Positions 42,225 to 54,144 of a stretch of DNA of 64,000 bases are shown piece after piece. The notes under the pieces were generated by a model that did no database searches, was not told where the DNA came from, and saw only the letters and a list, made by a program, of their open reading frames with translations. This stretch comes from Paguma larvata. Lineage: Eukaryota > Chordata > Mammalia > Carnivora > Viverridae. The stretch is from contig CM057826.1 of NCBI GenBank assembly GCA_030068075.1, positions 46,654,558-46,718,557 of the forward strand. Direction: 5' to 3'. Position 1 is the first letter of the stretch. Each line of letters starts with the position of its first letter. Position numbers and translations under genes: made by a program.

Positions 42225-42655
42225 CTAGATTATTTATTTATGGAGTTTCCTCGTGCCAGGCATCAGAAAAAGTGCTCTTAGGGGCACCTTCGTGGCTCAG
42301 TCAGTTAAGCATCAGACTCTAGATTTTGGCTCCGATCATGATCTCACGATTCATGAGTTCAAGCCCCCATCGGGCTCCATGCTGGCAGTGTGGAGCCTGC
42401 TTGGAATTCTCTCTCTCCCCCTCTCCCTCTCCCTCTGTCTCTCTCAAAGTAAATAAATAAACATTTAAAAATAAATAAATAGATTTTTGTTCACTTAAAT
42501 GTCACAACAACTTATAGGAGGTAAGCACTATTATTTATGCCCATTTTACAGATACAGATACTGAGGCACAGATCTCAAAGAGGGTAAGGGATGGAGTTAG
42601 AATTCAAACTCCAGTTAGTCTAGATCCAGGTCCCAGGTCTTAACCCCTAAGCAAA
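42225..42655 (-). repeat. MIR SINE split by a CAN-SINE
   Basis: The left piece 'ttatttatggagtttcctcgtgccaggc' and right piece 'caacaacttataggagg', 'cccattttacagatacagatactgagg' are halves of one antisense MIR. The SINE at 42281-42485 separates them. Confidence 0.8.
42281..42485 (+). mobile_element. CAN-SINE within MIR
   Basis: The head GGGGCACCTTCGTGGCTCAG, a CCCTCT-rich middle and an A-rich AAATAAATAAA tail are present. Confidence 0.93.
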
Positions 42656-42659
42656 TAAC

Positions 42660-44273
42660 AATATTCTTCACAGCACTTCTATCGTAAGGGATCCCGAGAG
42701 ACAGCCACGCCAAATCTTCCTCAAGATCAGAGGAAGGAGAGTATTTTTCCAGTTTGGGTAAGATGGAAATGATAAGGGCCATATCAGGGAGGACTTCATG
42801 GAAGAGGTTCCATTTCTGCCTAAACTTGAAAAATGAGACTCTGAACGCAAGGAGATGCACCAAGAGATTGAAGAAAAAGAATCTACCAACATCAAATGTT
42901 GGCCAAGAAAAGGCCCTGACCCTTAATGGCTTAAATTAGGTTAAACAGGCTCCTGCCCGTAGCTCCACACTTGACCAGGCCCTGAATGTCAAAGTCCTAC
43001 GAAACAATGCATTTATTAAGTACCATATGCATCATGCATCTGTGTCACTGGAAATCTGATGCTCAGAGGTTCGGCGTGGCCTGTAACCCTAAACATCCAC
43101 TCTGTGACCAATGCCCTTCGGGGCCCCATAGAACATTACCCTTAGTGCTTGCCCATGTCCTTAAATGCAGAAGCCTACAAGTGTAATGAAGTTTTGTGCA
43201 TTGTGTTGCCACTGATACCAGGGATGCGTCCTGCTTGGAAAGCAGGGAAGCTTGAGGCCATAGGTGATGAAAGAGGGCTAGCCAGTGAGAATGGCAATTT
43301 TAACCAAAAATCCAGGAGCATTCTTGTGCCACATACATGAGCACACACAGCTTGAATTTATTACCAGAGAACATGGGGACAACTGTGCCTCTAATGATGT
43401 CACCTTTTCCTGAAACAAAAAAAGATTATGTACAATAGTTTATGGAGCCGTTGTTCAAAGATAGAATATTTGACAAAACACGTATCAGCTTTCACATTAT
43501 AAACCACTTGCAGACACTCGATGGGACAGCTGACAAAATGCCGCTAAAGCAATTGGATCTAGCTTAGACAAAGGTAAAAATTTAAATAAAGGCACAGAAG
43601 ATCCTCAAAGAGAGAGTGAGTGGTGTTCTTAAGGGAAAATGAAATTCATTGTGAATTTACATCGCTATAGTTATTTGGTCTGAACTTTTGGTTACTATTA
43701 TTAACATTACAAAAAAAAACCAAAGGCATCTAGTTTTGTTGAATTTGCTTCAAGGGGACTAAAATATATTTTTACAAATTTTAGAGAAATCGGCTTTCCT
43801 AAATGAAAATGAATGTGAAGCATGCAACAAAGCATGAAGAATGGCAACAAAAAATGCCATTCCAATGAAATATAAAGTAATCAAAACAGTGAAACAAAAA
43901 ATATTTTGCATGATTAAGAAGATTCGCATGCAAATAATGCCAAACTCACTTGTTTACAAACTATTTTTTGGCCATTATAGGTCAAAGTATAGGAAGATCA
44001 GAACAAATTGAGTCACGTACCACTTTTAGGGAGGTTTCTTTATAATATCCCAGAACTGCAAAACTTGAAATAACAAGAAATACTATATGCTACAGATGTT
44101 GCTTAAGAGACAGTGAAAATAATATCGTAAGGAATACTTATCTAATAAAATTTATATAATGAAATGAAAATGTTTTGTAATATTTTGTTACAATAATTAT
44201 ATGTGACCCCTATTTACAGGAACTGAATATAATATGTAAAATACCTGGCTCATTTTTTAATCTAAGCATTGCT
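42660..44273. other. AT-rich intergenic stretch
   Basis: A scrap like the unnamed old repeat lies at 42715-42840. From 43400 to 44270 the sequence is strongly AT-rich and unique-looking, and may be eroded LINE. No gene is seen. Confidence 0.5.
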
Positions 44274-44291
44274 TTAAAAATCCTGTTGATG

Positions 44292-44512
44292 GGGGTGACT
44301 GGGTGGCTCAGTCGGTTAAGCATCCAACCTCTCTTGGCTCAGGTCACAATTTCAGTTCATAAGTTTGAGCCCTGCATGGGGCTCTGTGCTGGCTGTGTGG
44401 AGCTTGCTTGGGATTCCCTCTCTCCCTCTGCCCCTCCCTCTGTGTGTGCTCTCTCTGTCTCTCTCTCTCACACACAATAAATAAACTTAAAAAAAAATAA
44501 AAGAAGTCACAC
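44292..44512 (+). mobile_element. CAN-SINE
   Basis: The head GGTGACTGGGTGGCTCAGT, CT-rich middle and AAATAAACTT tail are flanked by TTAAAAATCCTGTTGATG (44274-44291) and a near copy ending at 44532. Confidence 0.93.
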
Positions 44513-44639
44513 CTTAAAAAATCCTATTGATGATTTCCAGTGTCACCTCTTATCAGAGGAGAATTTCTTCAAGTTCAAATTAATAAAAAACAAAAGAGTT
44601 ACAGTGACTTAAGAAAGGTGGTCTAATTTGAAAACTCTC

Positions 44640-44818
44640 GATCATAAAGTGTTCTCATGGCGCCAAAAATGGAAAGACAGCTATGTGAGGTGACGCGTGA
44701 GTTAATTAACTCGGGTGATGATTATTTCACAGTGTACACGTGTATCCACACGTCACATCATACACCTTAAATATATACAATTTTTATTCATCAATTATAT
44801 CTCAATAAAGCCAGGGCG
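44640..44818 (+). mobile_element. L1M 3' tail
   Basis: The tail phrases 'catcatacaccttaaatatat' and 'aattatatctcaataaagcc' are characteristic of old L1 3' UTRs. Confidence 0.75.
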
Positions 44819-44819
44819 T

Positions 44820-45870
44820 GAGGATCTTGATCATAAGATAATGTTGCTAAAATGAAGGCAAGAAAGATAAAATTTCTTACATAAATATGTATTGATTTAT
44901 GAATTACGTATTTGTTTTATCCATTGACAGATCATTGGCCCAACAACAAAACACCAGGAATATAAAAACGATAATTAATTCAGTCATTTTCGATATTTTT
45001 GCCAGCTTCCAGTTGTTTAAAACCCACGACTTGGCACGTACCTTCTTTTGTGTTAGAAAGGTATATTTCATTGTCAGGAAGAACAGAGCATATTTTCTAA
45101 CAGTTTGATAGTGTGACTTAGAACTTTTAATTATTTAGAGACATATGATATTTGCTACTTTTGACCCAGATCCTGCAGATGGTTGGAGGGGGTCGGCTCT
45201 GACTCTGCCTTCAGCTCCCCTAATGTGAATAAAGGCAGAGAGGGAAAGGGACAAAGACCCATTTGCTTCCCTCTAGGCAAGGAGGAGAATAACCAGCCCC
45301 CCAAGCCAGTCCCCCGTCCCCATCTGGTTTGATTTACCCTGATTTCCTCAGTCCACGTCCCTCTCAGCCCACCCCCTCATTCCCAGATGCGGCACTGTCT
45401 CACTAGAGCTTCCGGCAGAATGGCGAGAGTGGAGGGTTTCCCTGGGAAAATATGTGGTGAGATGCTATCAGAGCTAAAAATACGCAGGCCTTAAGCTCCA
45501 CCTTCATTAGTCAGAATAAAACCCAGGGATTTCAGCCTTGCGAGTTTCAGAACGGAAAAGGGGAAATCAACGAGCCTCCTCGTCGGGGCTTTTCTTAAAC
45601 ACTTTCTGGCAAGGAGCCAGGCCCTGAGCTGGAGAAAGCTCACTGGGCTCAGCGGTGGCTGCCATGGGCAAGGGGCTGACTCCCGGCAGGACAGCCTGGG
45701 GTGCACCCATCCGTGGCTACCACATGCCCTCATTTAATCAGCATTCCCTTTCATACATGAGGACCCAGACTCAGAAAACAATACAAGTTAAACAACCACA
45801 CCTCTGGCCTTTTTCAATGCATCCTGGACCCAGGCTGTCCCTTGTTCCCCACCCCCACCCCATGCCCCCA
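44820..45870. other. Intergenic stretch without recognised genes
   Basis: 45180-45700 is more G+C-rich and unique, with a MEF2-like CTAAAAATAC near 45474. This is too little to call an element. Open frames are short. Confidence 0.45.
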
Positions 45871-45874
45871 GATG

Positions 45875-46235
45875 CTCACACTGCCCCTGCCTGCCAGGAA
45901 TGCTTGCCCCTACCCCACCCCACCTACCTGTCTCCACACTAAGGCTCTCTGTCATCCTTCAAGTCATCCTTCAAGTCTTTCTTCAAATGCCCCTCCTCCT
46001 GGAAACCTAAGTCCCAGGTGCTCTGTTAAATACCCTCTGTGAATTCTGTATTTGACCTTCTTGCCATTTATCAAAATTGTGATTCAACATGAACTGTGTG
46101 ACCATTTAATGAATACAGTCCATGAGTATGAGGATTTTGTCTGCCTTGCTCAGCGTCATGGTGCCTGTGCTTTTCACAGCAGGTGACAGACACATCAAAA
46201 GTGTTCCATCTTTGTTTGCTGAATGATTCGATTCC
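45875..46235 (+). repeat. L2 LINE 3' end
   Basis: Blocks 'caagtctttcttcaaatgcccc', 'gtccatgagtatgaggattttgtctgcc' and 'tttgtttgctgaatgattcg' are in L2 order. Confidence 0.8.
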
Positions 46236-46577
46236 CCTACCCTCTCAAAAAAGCTTGCCATGTAATTGGTGTCAACAAATTAGCCTGCCTTAAGACAGCA
46301 ACTATGGTAAAGCAGAAGAGAATACAGAACTGATTGTCTGGGGTGGGTGGTAAACATTACAATTGTCCTATACAGAGTTGTAATGAGAACTGTGGACGCA
46401 GACTAGAAGCAGGAGGGGTAGGGACAAACACAAGAAAGAAACAGACTAGTGAATGGGCATGAGTATATGGGAGAGCCTACAGTCAGAGCCTGCTGGTGGT
46501 AATTCTCTCCCTCCTGGGACCCTTCTCAGCCAAGAATGAGGATGAAAAGACTAACTGGTTAAATTTTGGTTGTTGAG

Positions 46578-46796
46578 AGGTGCCTAGGCAGCTCGGTCAG
46601 TTAAGCGTCTGACTTTTGATTGCACCTCAGTTCATGATCTCACAGTTCGTGAGTTCAAGCCCCACATCAGGCTTTATGCTGACAGACCAGAGCCTACCTG
46701 AGATTCTCTGTCTCCCTCTCTCCCTCTCTGCTCCTTACCCACTCGCTCTCTCTCCAAAATTAAATAAATAAACATTAAAAAAAAAAAAAAAGCTCA
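46578..46796 (+). mobile_element. CAN-SINE
   Basis: The head AGGTGCCTAGGCAGCTCGGT is diverged, the CT-rich middle is intact, and the tail ends in 15 or more A residues. GGTTGTTGAGA and AGTTGTTGAAA flank it. Confidence 0.92.
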
Positions 46797-46929
46797 GTTG
46801 TTGAAAACTGAGCTCTACCAGGAACTAGCAAATTCTTAATCTCTCTGAATATTAGGTTCCCTATCGATTAAGAATAGTAACAATGATAATACCTACTTCT
46901 GTGGTTGTTGCCAGGATAGAATAATAGTA

Positions 46930-47386
46930 CAGTATTTCCCCCCTCATCTGCCATTTTGTTTTCCACGGTTTCAGTTACCCATGATCAACCGTGGTCTGGA
47001 AGCAAATGATTCTCAGAAGGTCGATAGTAGCCTAACACTGCACCACAGTGCCTACGTCATTCACCCCACTTCATTTCATCACGTAGGCAGTTTACCATCC
47101 CACACTATCACAAGAAGAAGGGTATACATACAATACAAGAAAATATTTTGAGAGATCACATTCACATTGATTAGAGTGTATTGTTATAATTGTTACATTT
47201 AATTGTTGTTGTTAATCTCTTACTGTTTAATTTATAAATTAAACATTATCATAGGTTTGTACTAGGAGAAAACACAGTGTATATATATATAGATAGATAG
47301 ATAGATATGGGGTTCAGTACAATTGGTGGTTTCAGGCATCCACTGGGGGTCTCGAATATCCCCTGTGGTTAGTAGGGGACTGCTCC
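46930..47386 (+). mobile_element. Tigger-like DNA transposon remnant
   Basis: It starts CAGTATTTCCCCC and ends GGGGACTGCTC, as inverted termini of a mariner/Tigger-type element. Inside are 'ccacggtttcagttaccc' and, near the end, 'ggtttcaggcatccactggggg'. There is no transposase frame. A TATA/GATA microsatellite has grown inside at 47280-47306. Confidence 0.75.
47280..47306. repeat. TA / GATA microsatellite
   Basis: TATATATATATA is followed by four GATA units inside the Tigger-like element. Confidence 0.85.
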
Positions 47387-47389
47387 ACA

Positions 47390-48420
47390 CACAAATCGCC
47401 TTAGCACAGTGCCTGGCACATTGTCAGTGGTCAACAGGCTGTCACTGATTCAAAAGAAAGGGCTCAGCCAGCCAGGGCCATTCATTTTCCCTCTGTAGGG
47501 ATTTCCTTCTCTCCCACCTGGGTTTCCACTCAGGACTCATCAGGGAGGGTCAAAACATATCTTGGATGATCTCATCACCCCCTCTCCCCACTCAGTCCAA
47601 AGCTATTTTCCAATAGATTTGAGAACTTAAAAGCCTAGAGGAGGGAGAAAAAAACAATTGGAGGGTACTGTCCCAGAAATCAGGAAGCCAGGAGGTCAGA
47701 CTGGGTTACTCCTAAAAACCAAAGGGGAGAAGTCAGGACCTATTTTCCCATGCCAACCCTTTTTTGATAGGCCTGTTAGCTTAAAGAAACCCAGAATTAA
47801 TTCATAGGACCTGGAGCCTGAGGCCAGGGGTCCCTGAACTGACCATTCCCACCCCAAAAGAGGGGAAGGCCAGCCTTTGGGAGGCCTTTACTGCCTACGG
47901 TTGATTGGTTACCTGTCTTCACCTGCAACCTGAAGTGTTTCCAACACCCAGGTAAGCCCAGGAACTCTTCCCATACTTCCTCCTTTCTTGCTGACAAAGA
48001 GTATGCAGACCAGAGTACACAGGACCAGGTATCGTGAGACCTGGGTCTAGTCTTAGTTTTTCTACCTCAGGCCTCATTTTCTCCATCTTTAAAATGAGTA
48101 TGGTGCCGCCACCGACCTCTAAGAACTCCTCCTGCCCCAACAATCTGATATTTTCCATCCTGAGACCACAGATGTGAACCTGAGCCTGCCTTTGGGAAAC
48201 TGGCGAGGGAAGAGGAAGTTGAGGCTCTCTAAGAGCTGCTCTAACCTTAGGAAGTTCAAGGACAAGCTTTGGGGGCTCCTGGTTTCCCTGAAATAAGAGA
48301 CACACATCCACGTGCATTTTTTCCTTTGTAGAGACAGTGGCTCACAGATAGCCTCCAACTCTCAAAGGAATCTAAGCAGGTTAACAACTTCTGGCCTAAG
48401 AGGATGCACCCCTGTCTCAG
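47390..48420. other. Intergenic stretch without recognised features
   Basis: The sequence looks unique. A 132-codon antisense frame (47919-48317) has no known domain, no neighbouring splice logic and no promoter, and is judged fortuitous. Confidence 0.5.
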
Positions 48421-48421
48421 G

Positions 48422-48884
48422 CTCACACTGCTGCTTTAACAGATGACCACCAATTTAAAGGCTTACAGCAATACAAACTTATTATCTTACAGTTATGGAC
48501 CTCCAAAGACCAACGTCTTCCAATGTGGTCACTAGGCTCAAATCAAGATGTCAGCAGAGCCGTCTCCTCCCGGAGCCTGCAGAACAATCCTCGCCTCTTG
48601 CAGTTTCTAGAGCCTGCAGCTCAGAGCCACATCACGTCGGTCCCTGCTTCCCTGCTCACATGCCCGTCTCCTCTGACTCTAGCCTCCTGCACTCCCTTAA
48701 AAGGACTCTAGTAATTTCATTGGGCCCACTCAGATAATCCAGAATAATCTGTCCACCTCAAGAGTCTTGAATTAATCACATCTACGAAGTCCGTTTTATG
48801 ATGTAAGGTGACAAATTCACAGGTTCCAGAGATTAGGATGTGGCTATGGGGGGAGGGGGTTAACTAATATTCAGCCGAGTGCAA
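48422..48884 (-). mobile_element. Old MaLR-like LTR
   Basis: The complement of the family pattern is present: 'ctgctttaacagatgacc' and 'aaacttattatcttacagtt' at the left, 'aggttccagagattaggatgtgg' at the right. It is diverged and solitary. Confidence 0.5.
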
Positions 48885-48904
48885 GCCCTTTGGGAGGAGA
48901 CATT

Positions 48905-49290
48905 TTAAATAATCACACCCTTTACTCCAGCAATTTCACTTCCAGAATTTCTCCTACAGGTGTAACTGCCACATGTGTAAAAATCCATGTTCAAGAAGGT
49001 CTATTATAGCAGAGTTTACAATACTGAAACCTGAAAACAACCTGTCCCACTGATAATCAGTTAAAATGTAACCAAATAAGTTATGAAATATTCATATACT
49101 AGGATATTCTAAAAAGCAGCATTCTAAAAATAAGAAAGTATATTCATATATACTGATGTTAAAAAGTCTGCAAGATACATTGTAAGGTGAAAACGGCACC
49201 TTGAAATCCAATCTGTATAATGTGATCCCCTTTTTAAAAAGGGTTTGTGAGTACGTGTGTGTCATTTCTGGGTAGGTGCCGAGGCCTCTT
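48905..49290 (+). mobile_element. L1M 3' fragment
   Basis: The blocks 'ccagcaatttcacttcc', 'atccatgttcaagaaggt' and 'tgatccccttttt' fit the end of an old L1 ORF2 and its 3' UTR. Confidence 0.65.
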
Positions 49291-49310
49291 GACTACAGAA
49301 CAGCCAGTGG

Positions 49311-49527
49311 GGGGCGCCTGGGTGGCTCAGTCTGTTAAGCATGGACACATGCTCTCACAGCTTGTGAGTTGAGCCCCGCCTCAGGCTCTGTGCTGACAGC
49401 TCAGAGCCTGGAGCCTGCTTCTGATTCTGTGTCTCCCTCTCTCTCTGCCCCTCCCCTGCCCGTGCTCTCTTTCTCTTTCTCAAAAAATAAATAAAGATTT
49501 AAAACAAAATTTGTTTTAAAGAAAGAA
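49311..49527 (+). mobile_element. CAN-SINE, close to consensus, perfect target-site duplication
   Basis: The head GGGCGCCTGGGTGGCTCAGT and a well-kept CT-rich middle suggest a young copy. The 14-bp duplication AGAACAGCCAGTGG is at 49297-49310 and 49528-49541. A short part of the body is deleted after GTTAAGCATGG. Confidence 0.96.
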
Positions 49528-49629
49528 AGAACAGCCAGTGGATTTTTTCCTTCATGTTATACCCTTCTGAACTACATATTTTTAAATTAAAAGTTACTAT
49601 GAGTTTTACAACTTAAAACCATACATTTA

Positions 49630-49750
49630 GGGGTGGGGTGCCTGGCTGGCTCAGTCGGTAGAACATGCAACTCTTGATGTCAGGGTTTTAAGTTCAAGCC
49701 CCACATTGGGTGTAGAGAGTACTTTTAAAAATAAAATATTTTAAGAAAAA
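49630..49750 (+). mobile_element. Short CAN-SINE of the older subfamily
   Basis: The sequence is GGTGCCTGGCTGGCTCAGT, 'cttgatgtcagggttttaag', TTGGGTGTAGAGAGTACTT and an A-rich tail. AAACCATACATTT and AAACCAACATACATTT flank it. Confidence 0.9.
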
Positions 49751-49974
49751 ACCAACATACATTTCGACTAAAACTCAGCACTTTGAGCAAAAAAAGGGAG
49801 TAGAAGCAGGATCACAGCTCTGAGGTCATCCTTAGGAAGCTAGGATCAGGATGCATGAGAGAGAGCACCAATCAGTCCCCTTCCTGTAACTTCGACTCCC
49901 ATCCCTCTCCTGCCCCTACCCTCTCCTGCTACTGGAGCTAGCCCAGTAACTGTCCCTTAAAAGGACAGTTAATA

Positions 49975-50190
49975 TACAATTGTAGAGCTTTGGTGTCACA
50001 CAGGCCTGGGGTTGCATTCCAGGGCTACCACTGACCAATTTTGTGGTCTCGGTCTTAACCTCAGTAAACCTCTGTGTGAAATGGTGATAGTACCAATAAC
50101 CTCCTAGAGACGAGGTGAGAAGTTAAGTTAGGTACGTTAAGTGCAGCACAGGAATTGGCACTCAATGACTTATACGTGTGATTATTAGTA
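49975..50190 (+). repeat. MIR SINE
   Basis: The order 'ggcctggggttgcattcc', 'ccactgaccaattttgtgg', 'acctcagtaaacctctgtg' and 'ggaattggcactcaatg' follows MIR. Confidence 0.8.
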
Positions 50191-50243
50191 AGCTTGACTT
50201 AATCAGAGATGGCAGTAAGATCCAGAGAAGGGACTTCAGTTTA

Positions 50244-50432
50244 TTTTTCTAATTTTTTTAAAGAGAGAGACAGCAGGGAAGAGGGACAGAGGGAGAGAGA
50301 AAGAAAACCTTAAGCAGGCTCAATCCTCAGCACAGAGCCCAACACTGGGCACAATGCCATGACAGTGAGATCACGACCTGAGCCAAAATCAGGAGTCAGA
50401 GGCTTAACCAACTGAACCACCTAGGAGCCCCA
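50244..50432 (-). mobile_element. CAN-SINE
   Basis: The complementary head ends CTGAACCACCTAGGAGCCCC, and an 'aaaatcaggagtcagaggc' block marks the same subfamily as the copy at 35968. The duplication GGACTTCAGTTTA is at 50231-50243 and, nearly intact, from 50433. Confidence 0.93.
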
Positions 50433-50935
50433 GGACTTCAGTTTAGTTCAGCATGCACATCTTGAGTGTCTTGGTGCCTCGTGCTATCAGCATTGGAGGT
50501 GCCAGAATTAATAAGGCAAGACTGTGTTTCCAAGTTACCTGACTGCGGTGTGAGAGAGAGTCACCTAAATAAATAGCTCCCATACAAAATAATAGGTGTA
50601 TCGACCTTGTGTGTCTGCGGTGGTGGTAACATGGAGAGCAGTTATCTCTGCCTTGGTTAGGAATAGGCATTGTGAAGAACTCCAAAGAGTCTTGGCAAAA
50701 TTTCGTAGGGTCATTGTGAAGGCTGGAAGTGTTCTGTGTGGTGTCTGGATGACAGGCTGTCCGCACATGTAAAAATCCATTGATCTTCACACTTACCATT
50801 CTAACATTTGTGCACCACTCTTTATGAAGAGCAACCTCAATAACAGTGTACGTTAAAAATTTAGGATTTTTTCCCCTTTAGCCAAAAGCCAACGGTTATT
50901 AACCTGAGTCCCCATGAAATGCAGTGAAGAGTATG

Positions 50936-50970
50936 TAGATGGGTGTGTCTATAGATAGATGGGTGTGTCT
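50936..50970. repeat. Two-copy tandem duplication (20-bp unit)
   Basis: TAGATGGGTGTGTCT occurs at 50936-50950 and 50956-50970. Confidence 0.85.
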
Positions 50971-51815
50971 TTCTGGGGCACGTGTTCACAATTCTTGTCA
51001 GATTCTTAAAGGGATGTGGGGACCCTTAGAAAGTTAAAAATCACGAGTTAGAACCTCCCCTAAAATGAGGACCACTCGCTGGTGGTTCTGCTAGAGTGTG
51101 TGACTAAAGGCCTGACCACTCTGTACGGACCAGGCTTTCTGGGAACGCAGGACGCGAGATGGAGAGGCACAAACATATTTATTTGACTGATTACAAAGCA
51201 AACATCTACATTTTTCTTTGTGGAACTAAATGCAGATAATTGTCACCAGTAGCTTTGGCTCAACTGGAAAAAAAAAAGGGGGCGTGGCTTTTTAATTGGC
51301 CCAGCGCCTTGGTCTGCAGCCAATCTGGAGGCAAGCAACTCTGCCCACGCCCCCTCCTCCCAGCTCCGTCTCCATCCCGTGGGGCAGAGGTTCTCTGGCG
51401 GAGGGGCAGCTTAGCCTCCTCTCCTGCCTGACAAGCCCTGAAGAAACCTTAACCCACGCTCTGGATTCCTTTGGGGCTCTTCATCCAGTCCCGGCTCACA
51501 AACCAGAATTTCCAGTGTGACTGTGTTGGCAGAAAGTTAACGAGCAGCCCAGGCGGAGACCTCGGTGCCCACTGCAGTGGATCTGCCCAAGGTGGCAGGC
51601 CCGGGCTCCTGGTCATCGGCCTTTCTTTTGGAAGGAGACAGATGGAAGAGGTGCGGCTCAGAAAGTGGAGGCCAGCAATGAGAGCCCTGGGGAGGCAAGA
51701 ATCTGGAAACTGAAACCTCAACCCCTAAAATATTCATCAGTTGCCTACAGCGGGTGCTTGTTGGATGTTACCAGGCCTTGGGCTATACAAAAGCTTTACA
51801 TAAAAGAATGGGATC
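50971..51815. other. G+C-rich intergenic stretch with promoter-like motifs
   Basis: At 51275-51400 a GGGGGCGTGG GC/KLF-type box, TTTTTAATTGGCCCAG and GCAGCCAATCTGG lie within about 60 bases. That is two CCAAT-type sites in opposite orientations. No open frame or splice structure with family likeness follows, so a distal element or unannotated RNA start is only a possibility. Confidence 0.35.
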
Positions 51816-51819
51816 TGAA

Positions 51820-51950
51820 CCAGAAGGCTGAGGTGTGAACAGCAGGTTGGCCACGTTGTAGCTGTGTTGCCCTGGGCCAGTTGCCTCGGTGTGTGTTAAG
51901 ACCCTCTTCTGTAATAATGGGCTTAACAGCAGTCCCAACCTTAAACTCCT
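51820..51950 (+). repeat. MIR fragment
   Basis: 'gtagctgtgttgccctgggccagttgcc' and 'cttctgtaataatggg' follow the MIR core. Confidence 0.6.
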
Positions 51951-51999
51951 AAACTCCTAAGCATAGCTTCTAAGCTAGCCCCTATACAGACTTCTGATT

Positions 52000-52555
52000 T
52001 TTTAAAAAATTGAGATACAATCCACTTACCATAAAAGTTCATCCTTTACGAGTAAAGAGTTTAGCAGTTTTTCTTATACTCGCAAAGTTGTGTGACAATC
52101 ACCATTATCTAATTCTAGACATTTTCATCACCCCAGGAAGAAACTCCATATCCATTAGCAACCACTCGACATTTCTGCCTCCCACCCCAGCCCCCACCAC
52201 TTCAGCCCCTGGAAGCCACTGATCTACTTTTTGCTTCTATAGATTTACCTGTTCTGGACCTTTCATGTCTTATGTGGCCTTTAAGTCTGACCTCTTTCAC
52301 TGAGCATAATGCTTTCGAAGTTCGTGCATGTTGCGGCGAACATGTGTTGTGTTATTCCTCCTTATGGCCAAATAATACTCCATTGAATATAAGTGCCAAA
52401 CTTTGTTAATCCATTTATCAGTTGGCGGACATAAGGGGCGTTTCCACTTTGAGGACATTGTGAATAATGTTTCTATGAACATCTGTGCACAAGTTTTGTG
52501 GGAAAAGTTTTTGGGTTTTCACTTCTCTTGGGCATATACCAGGAGTGGATGATTT
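52000..52555 (-). mobile_element. L1M fragment, antisense
   Basis: The complement of L1 3' sequence is present: 'ttgagatacaatccacttacc', 'aataatactccattgaat', 'catttatcagttggcgg', 'gtgaataatgtttctatgaac'. It is non-coding. Confidence 0.8.
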
Positions 52556-52589
52556 CATCCTGTACCACTCCTTCCCTCCTCATCAAAAG

Positions 52590-52935
52590 CATTTTCCTTC
52601 TGTCCCTCAAGCAGACCAAGCTTGCTTGCACCTCTGGGCCTTTGCACTAGCTGTTACCCTTATTTGGAAGGCTCTTCCCCCAGATTTTTTAACAGTTCAA
52701 CTCCTCACCAATCAGATCTCGGTTTAAATACCACCACCTCCGTAAAGCCTTCCCCAACCATTTTATCTGTCATTCTCTGCCCCTTAGTCTATTTTATTTT
52801 CTTTATATTGATTATTATACTCTGATTTGTTTTTATTTATTTGTTTGCTTGTTTGTAGCAAGTCTAGCCCTTCTGGAATGGAAGCTCTATGAGAGCAGGA
52901 CCTTGTCTATTACGACATTAGTTATCCCAGCTGGG
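52590..52935 (+). repeat. L2 LINE 3' end
   Basis: The blocks 'tgggcctttgcactagctgtt', 'taaagccttccccaaccat' and 'ggaagctctatgagagcaggacc' are in L2 order. Confidence 0.85.
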
Positions 52936-53109
52936 AACTTTGGCCAGAGAAGGGGCTCCCAAGAGCTGCCTGGCAATCCCTGGCCTCCCTCCTGCAAGGC
53001 CCTGGTGAGTCCTGGTGTCCAGTAGCAGACTCTCTAAAGTAGCAGACCTCACCTACAGTGGCTATGGACACTTGGATGAACCCAGTTTATGCAAATTCCA
53101 GTAGAAACA

Positions 53110-53330
53110 GTGAAATTTAACTATTCGTGTTATGCCAGATGCTTTTCTTATATGAATTCACTGAATCCCCCAGTCGGCCTGATGAGGTATACACCATGTT
53201 GTCTCCATATAATGATGAGGGAGGCCAGGGAGGTTAAGGAACCTGCTCAAGAACACTTGGCTAGGGAACGGCAGAGGCAAGAAATAAGCCCAGTCCGCCC
53301 AACTCCAGGTTCTGCTTTTAAAAACTTGAA
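53110..53330 (-). repeat. MIR SINE
   Basis: The complementary core 'ataatgatgagggaggccagggaggttaagg' and 'acacttggctagggaacggc' is clear. Confidence 0.75.
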
Positions 53331-53334
53331 AATA

Positions 53335-53835
53335 AGGCTTCTACCCTTATAACCATATGATTTTGGATAGTCCACATAAGCTCTCTGGCCTTTAGTTACC
53401 TTATCTGCATAAATGGAAAAGAATCAGCTTTCGCCCCAAGTGTTCTAAAGAACATTTAGAATTGTTCTAGAACATGGGAATTCCATGATCAGTGGTATTT
53501 GGAACACTATGGGTTAAACTAAATTGAGCAGGATTGTTCACAGAAGGGCTTATTGGTGCCTTTAACATGCTAATATGCATTGAGTATCTCCAAGAGGAGG
53601 GTTGAGATTGTGGCATTTCCCAAACTTTATTGAACATGAAACAATGCAGAGTGGTGTTTCATGGATCACAGTTTGGGAAACACTCATTAAAGAAGGTTTT
53701 TGCAGGAGAAAGTTCATTTTTCCTAAGATCAGGTCGAATTCTCTTTCCTTTCCCTACTTGTACTTGCTGGGAAGAGAGGGACTTCACTAACTCCTCAGGC
53801 TTGTAGGGAAGTTTTGGTGCAGTTAGCAGGAGATG
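53335..53835. other. Intergenic stretch, mostly unique
   Basis: A MIR-like or MER5-like scrap is present at 53345-53440. The rest, including 53560-53700, cannot be assigned. Confidence 0.4.
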
Positions 53836-53944
53836 AACCCATTCACCTCATACCTACAACATGCCAGCTCTGGTATTAGGACCTAGGTTGTCCTTTGTGA
53901 TTCTCAAAACAGACCTTTGAGGCAAGTTTAATTTAAGAAGGCAG

Positions 53945-54140
53945 GGATGCCTGGGTGGCTCAGTCAGTGAAGCATCTGACTTTGGCTCAGGTCATGATCT
54001 TACAGTTCATGAGTTTGAGCCCTGCATCAGGCTCTCTGCTGTCATAACAGAGCCCACTTCAGATCTTCTGTCCCCCTCCTCTCTCTGCCGCTCCTCCACT
54101 TATTCTTGTCCTCTCTCTCAAGATAAATTAAAAAAAAAAG
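53945..54140 (+). mobile_element. CAN-SINE
   Basis: The head GGATGCCTGGGTGGCTCAGT and the middle are followed by a short tail of AAATTAAAAAAAAAA. It inserted between an antisense MIR scrap (53840-53940) and a sense MIR. Confidence 0.93.
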
Positions 54141-54144
54141 GTAG

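Noticed and set aside
47919..48317. 132-codon antisense open frame
   Set aside because: No domain likeness, no promoter or poly(A) context, and no splice partners were seen.
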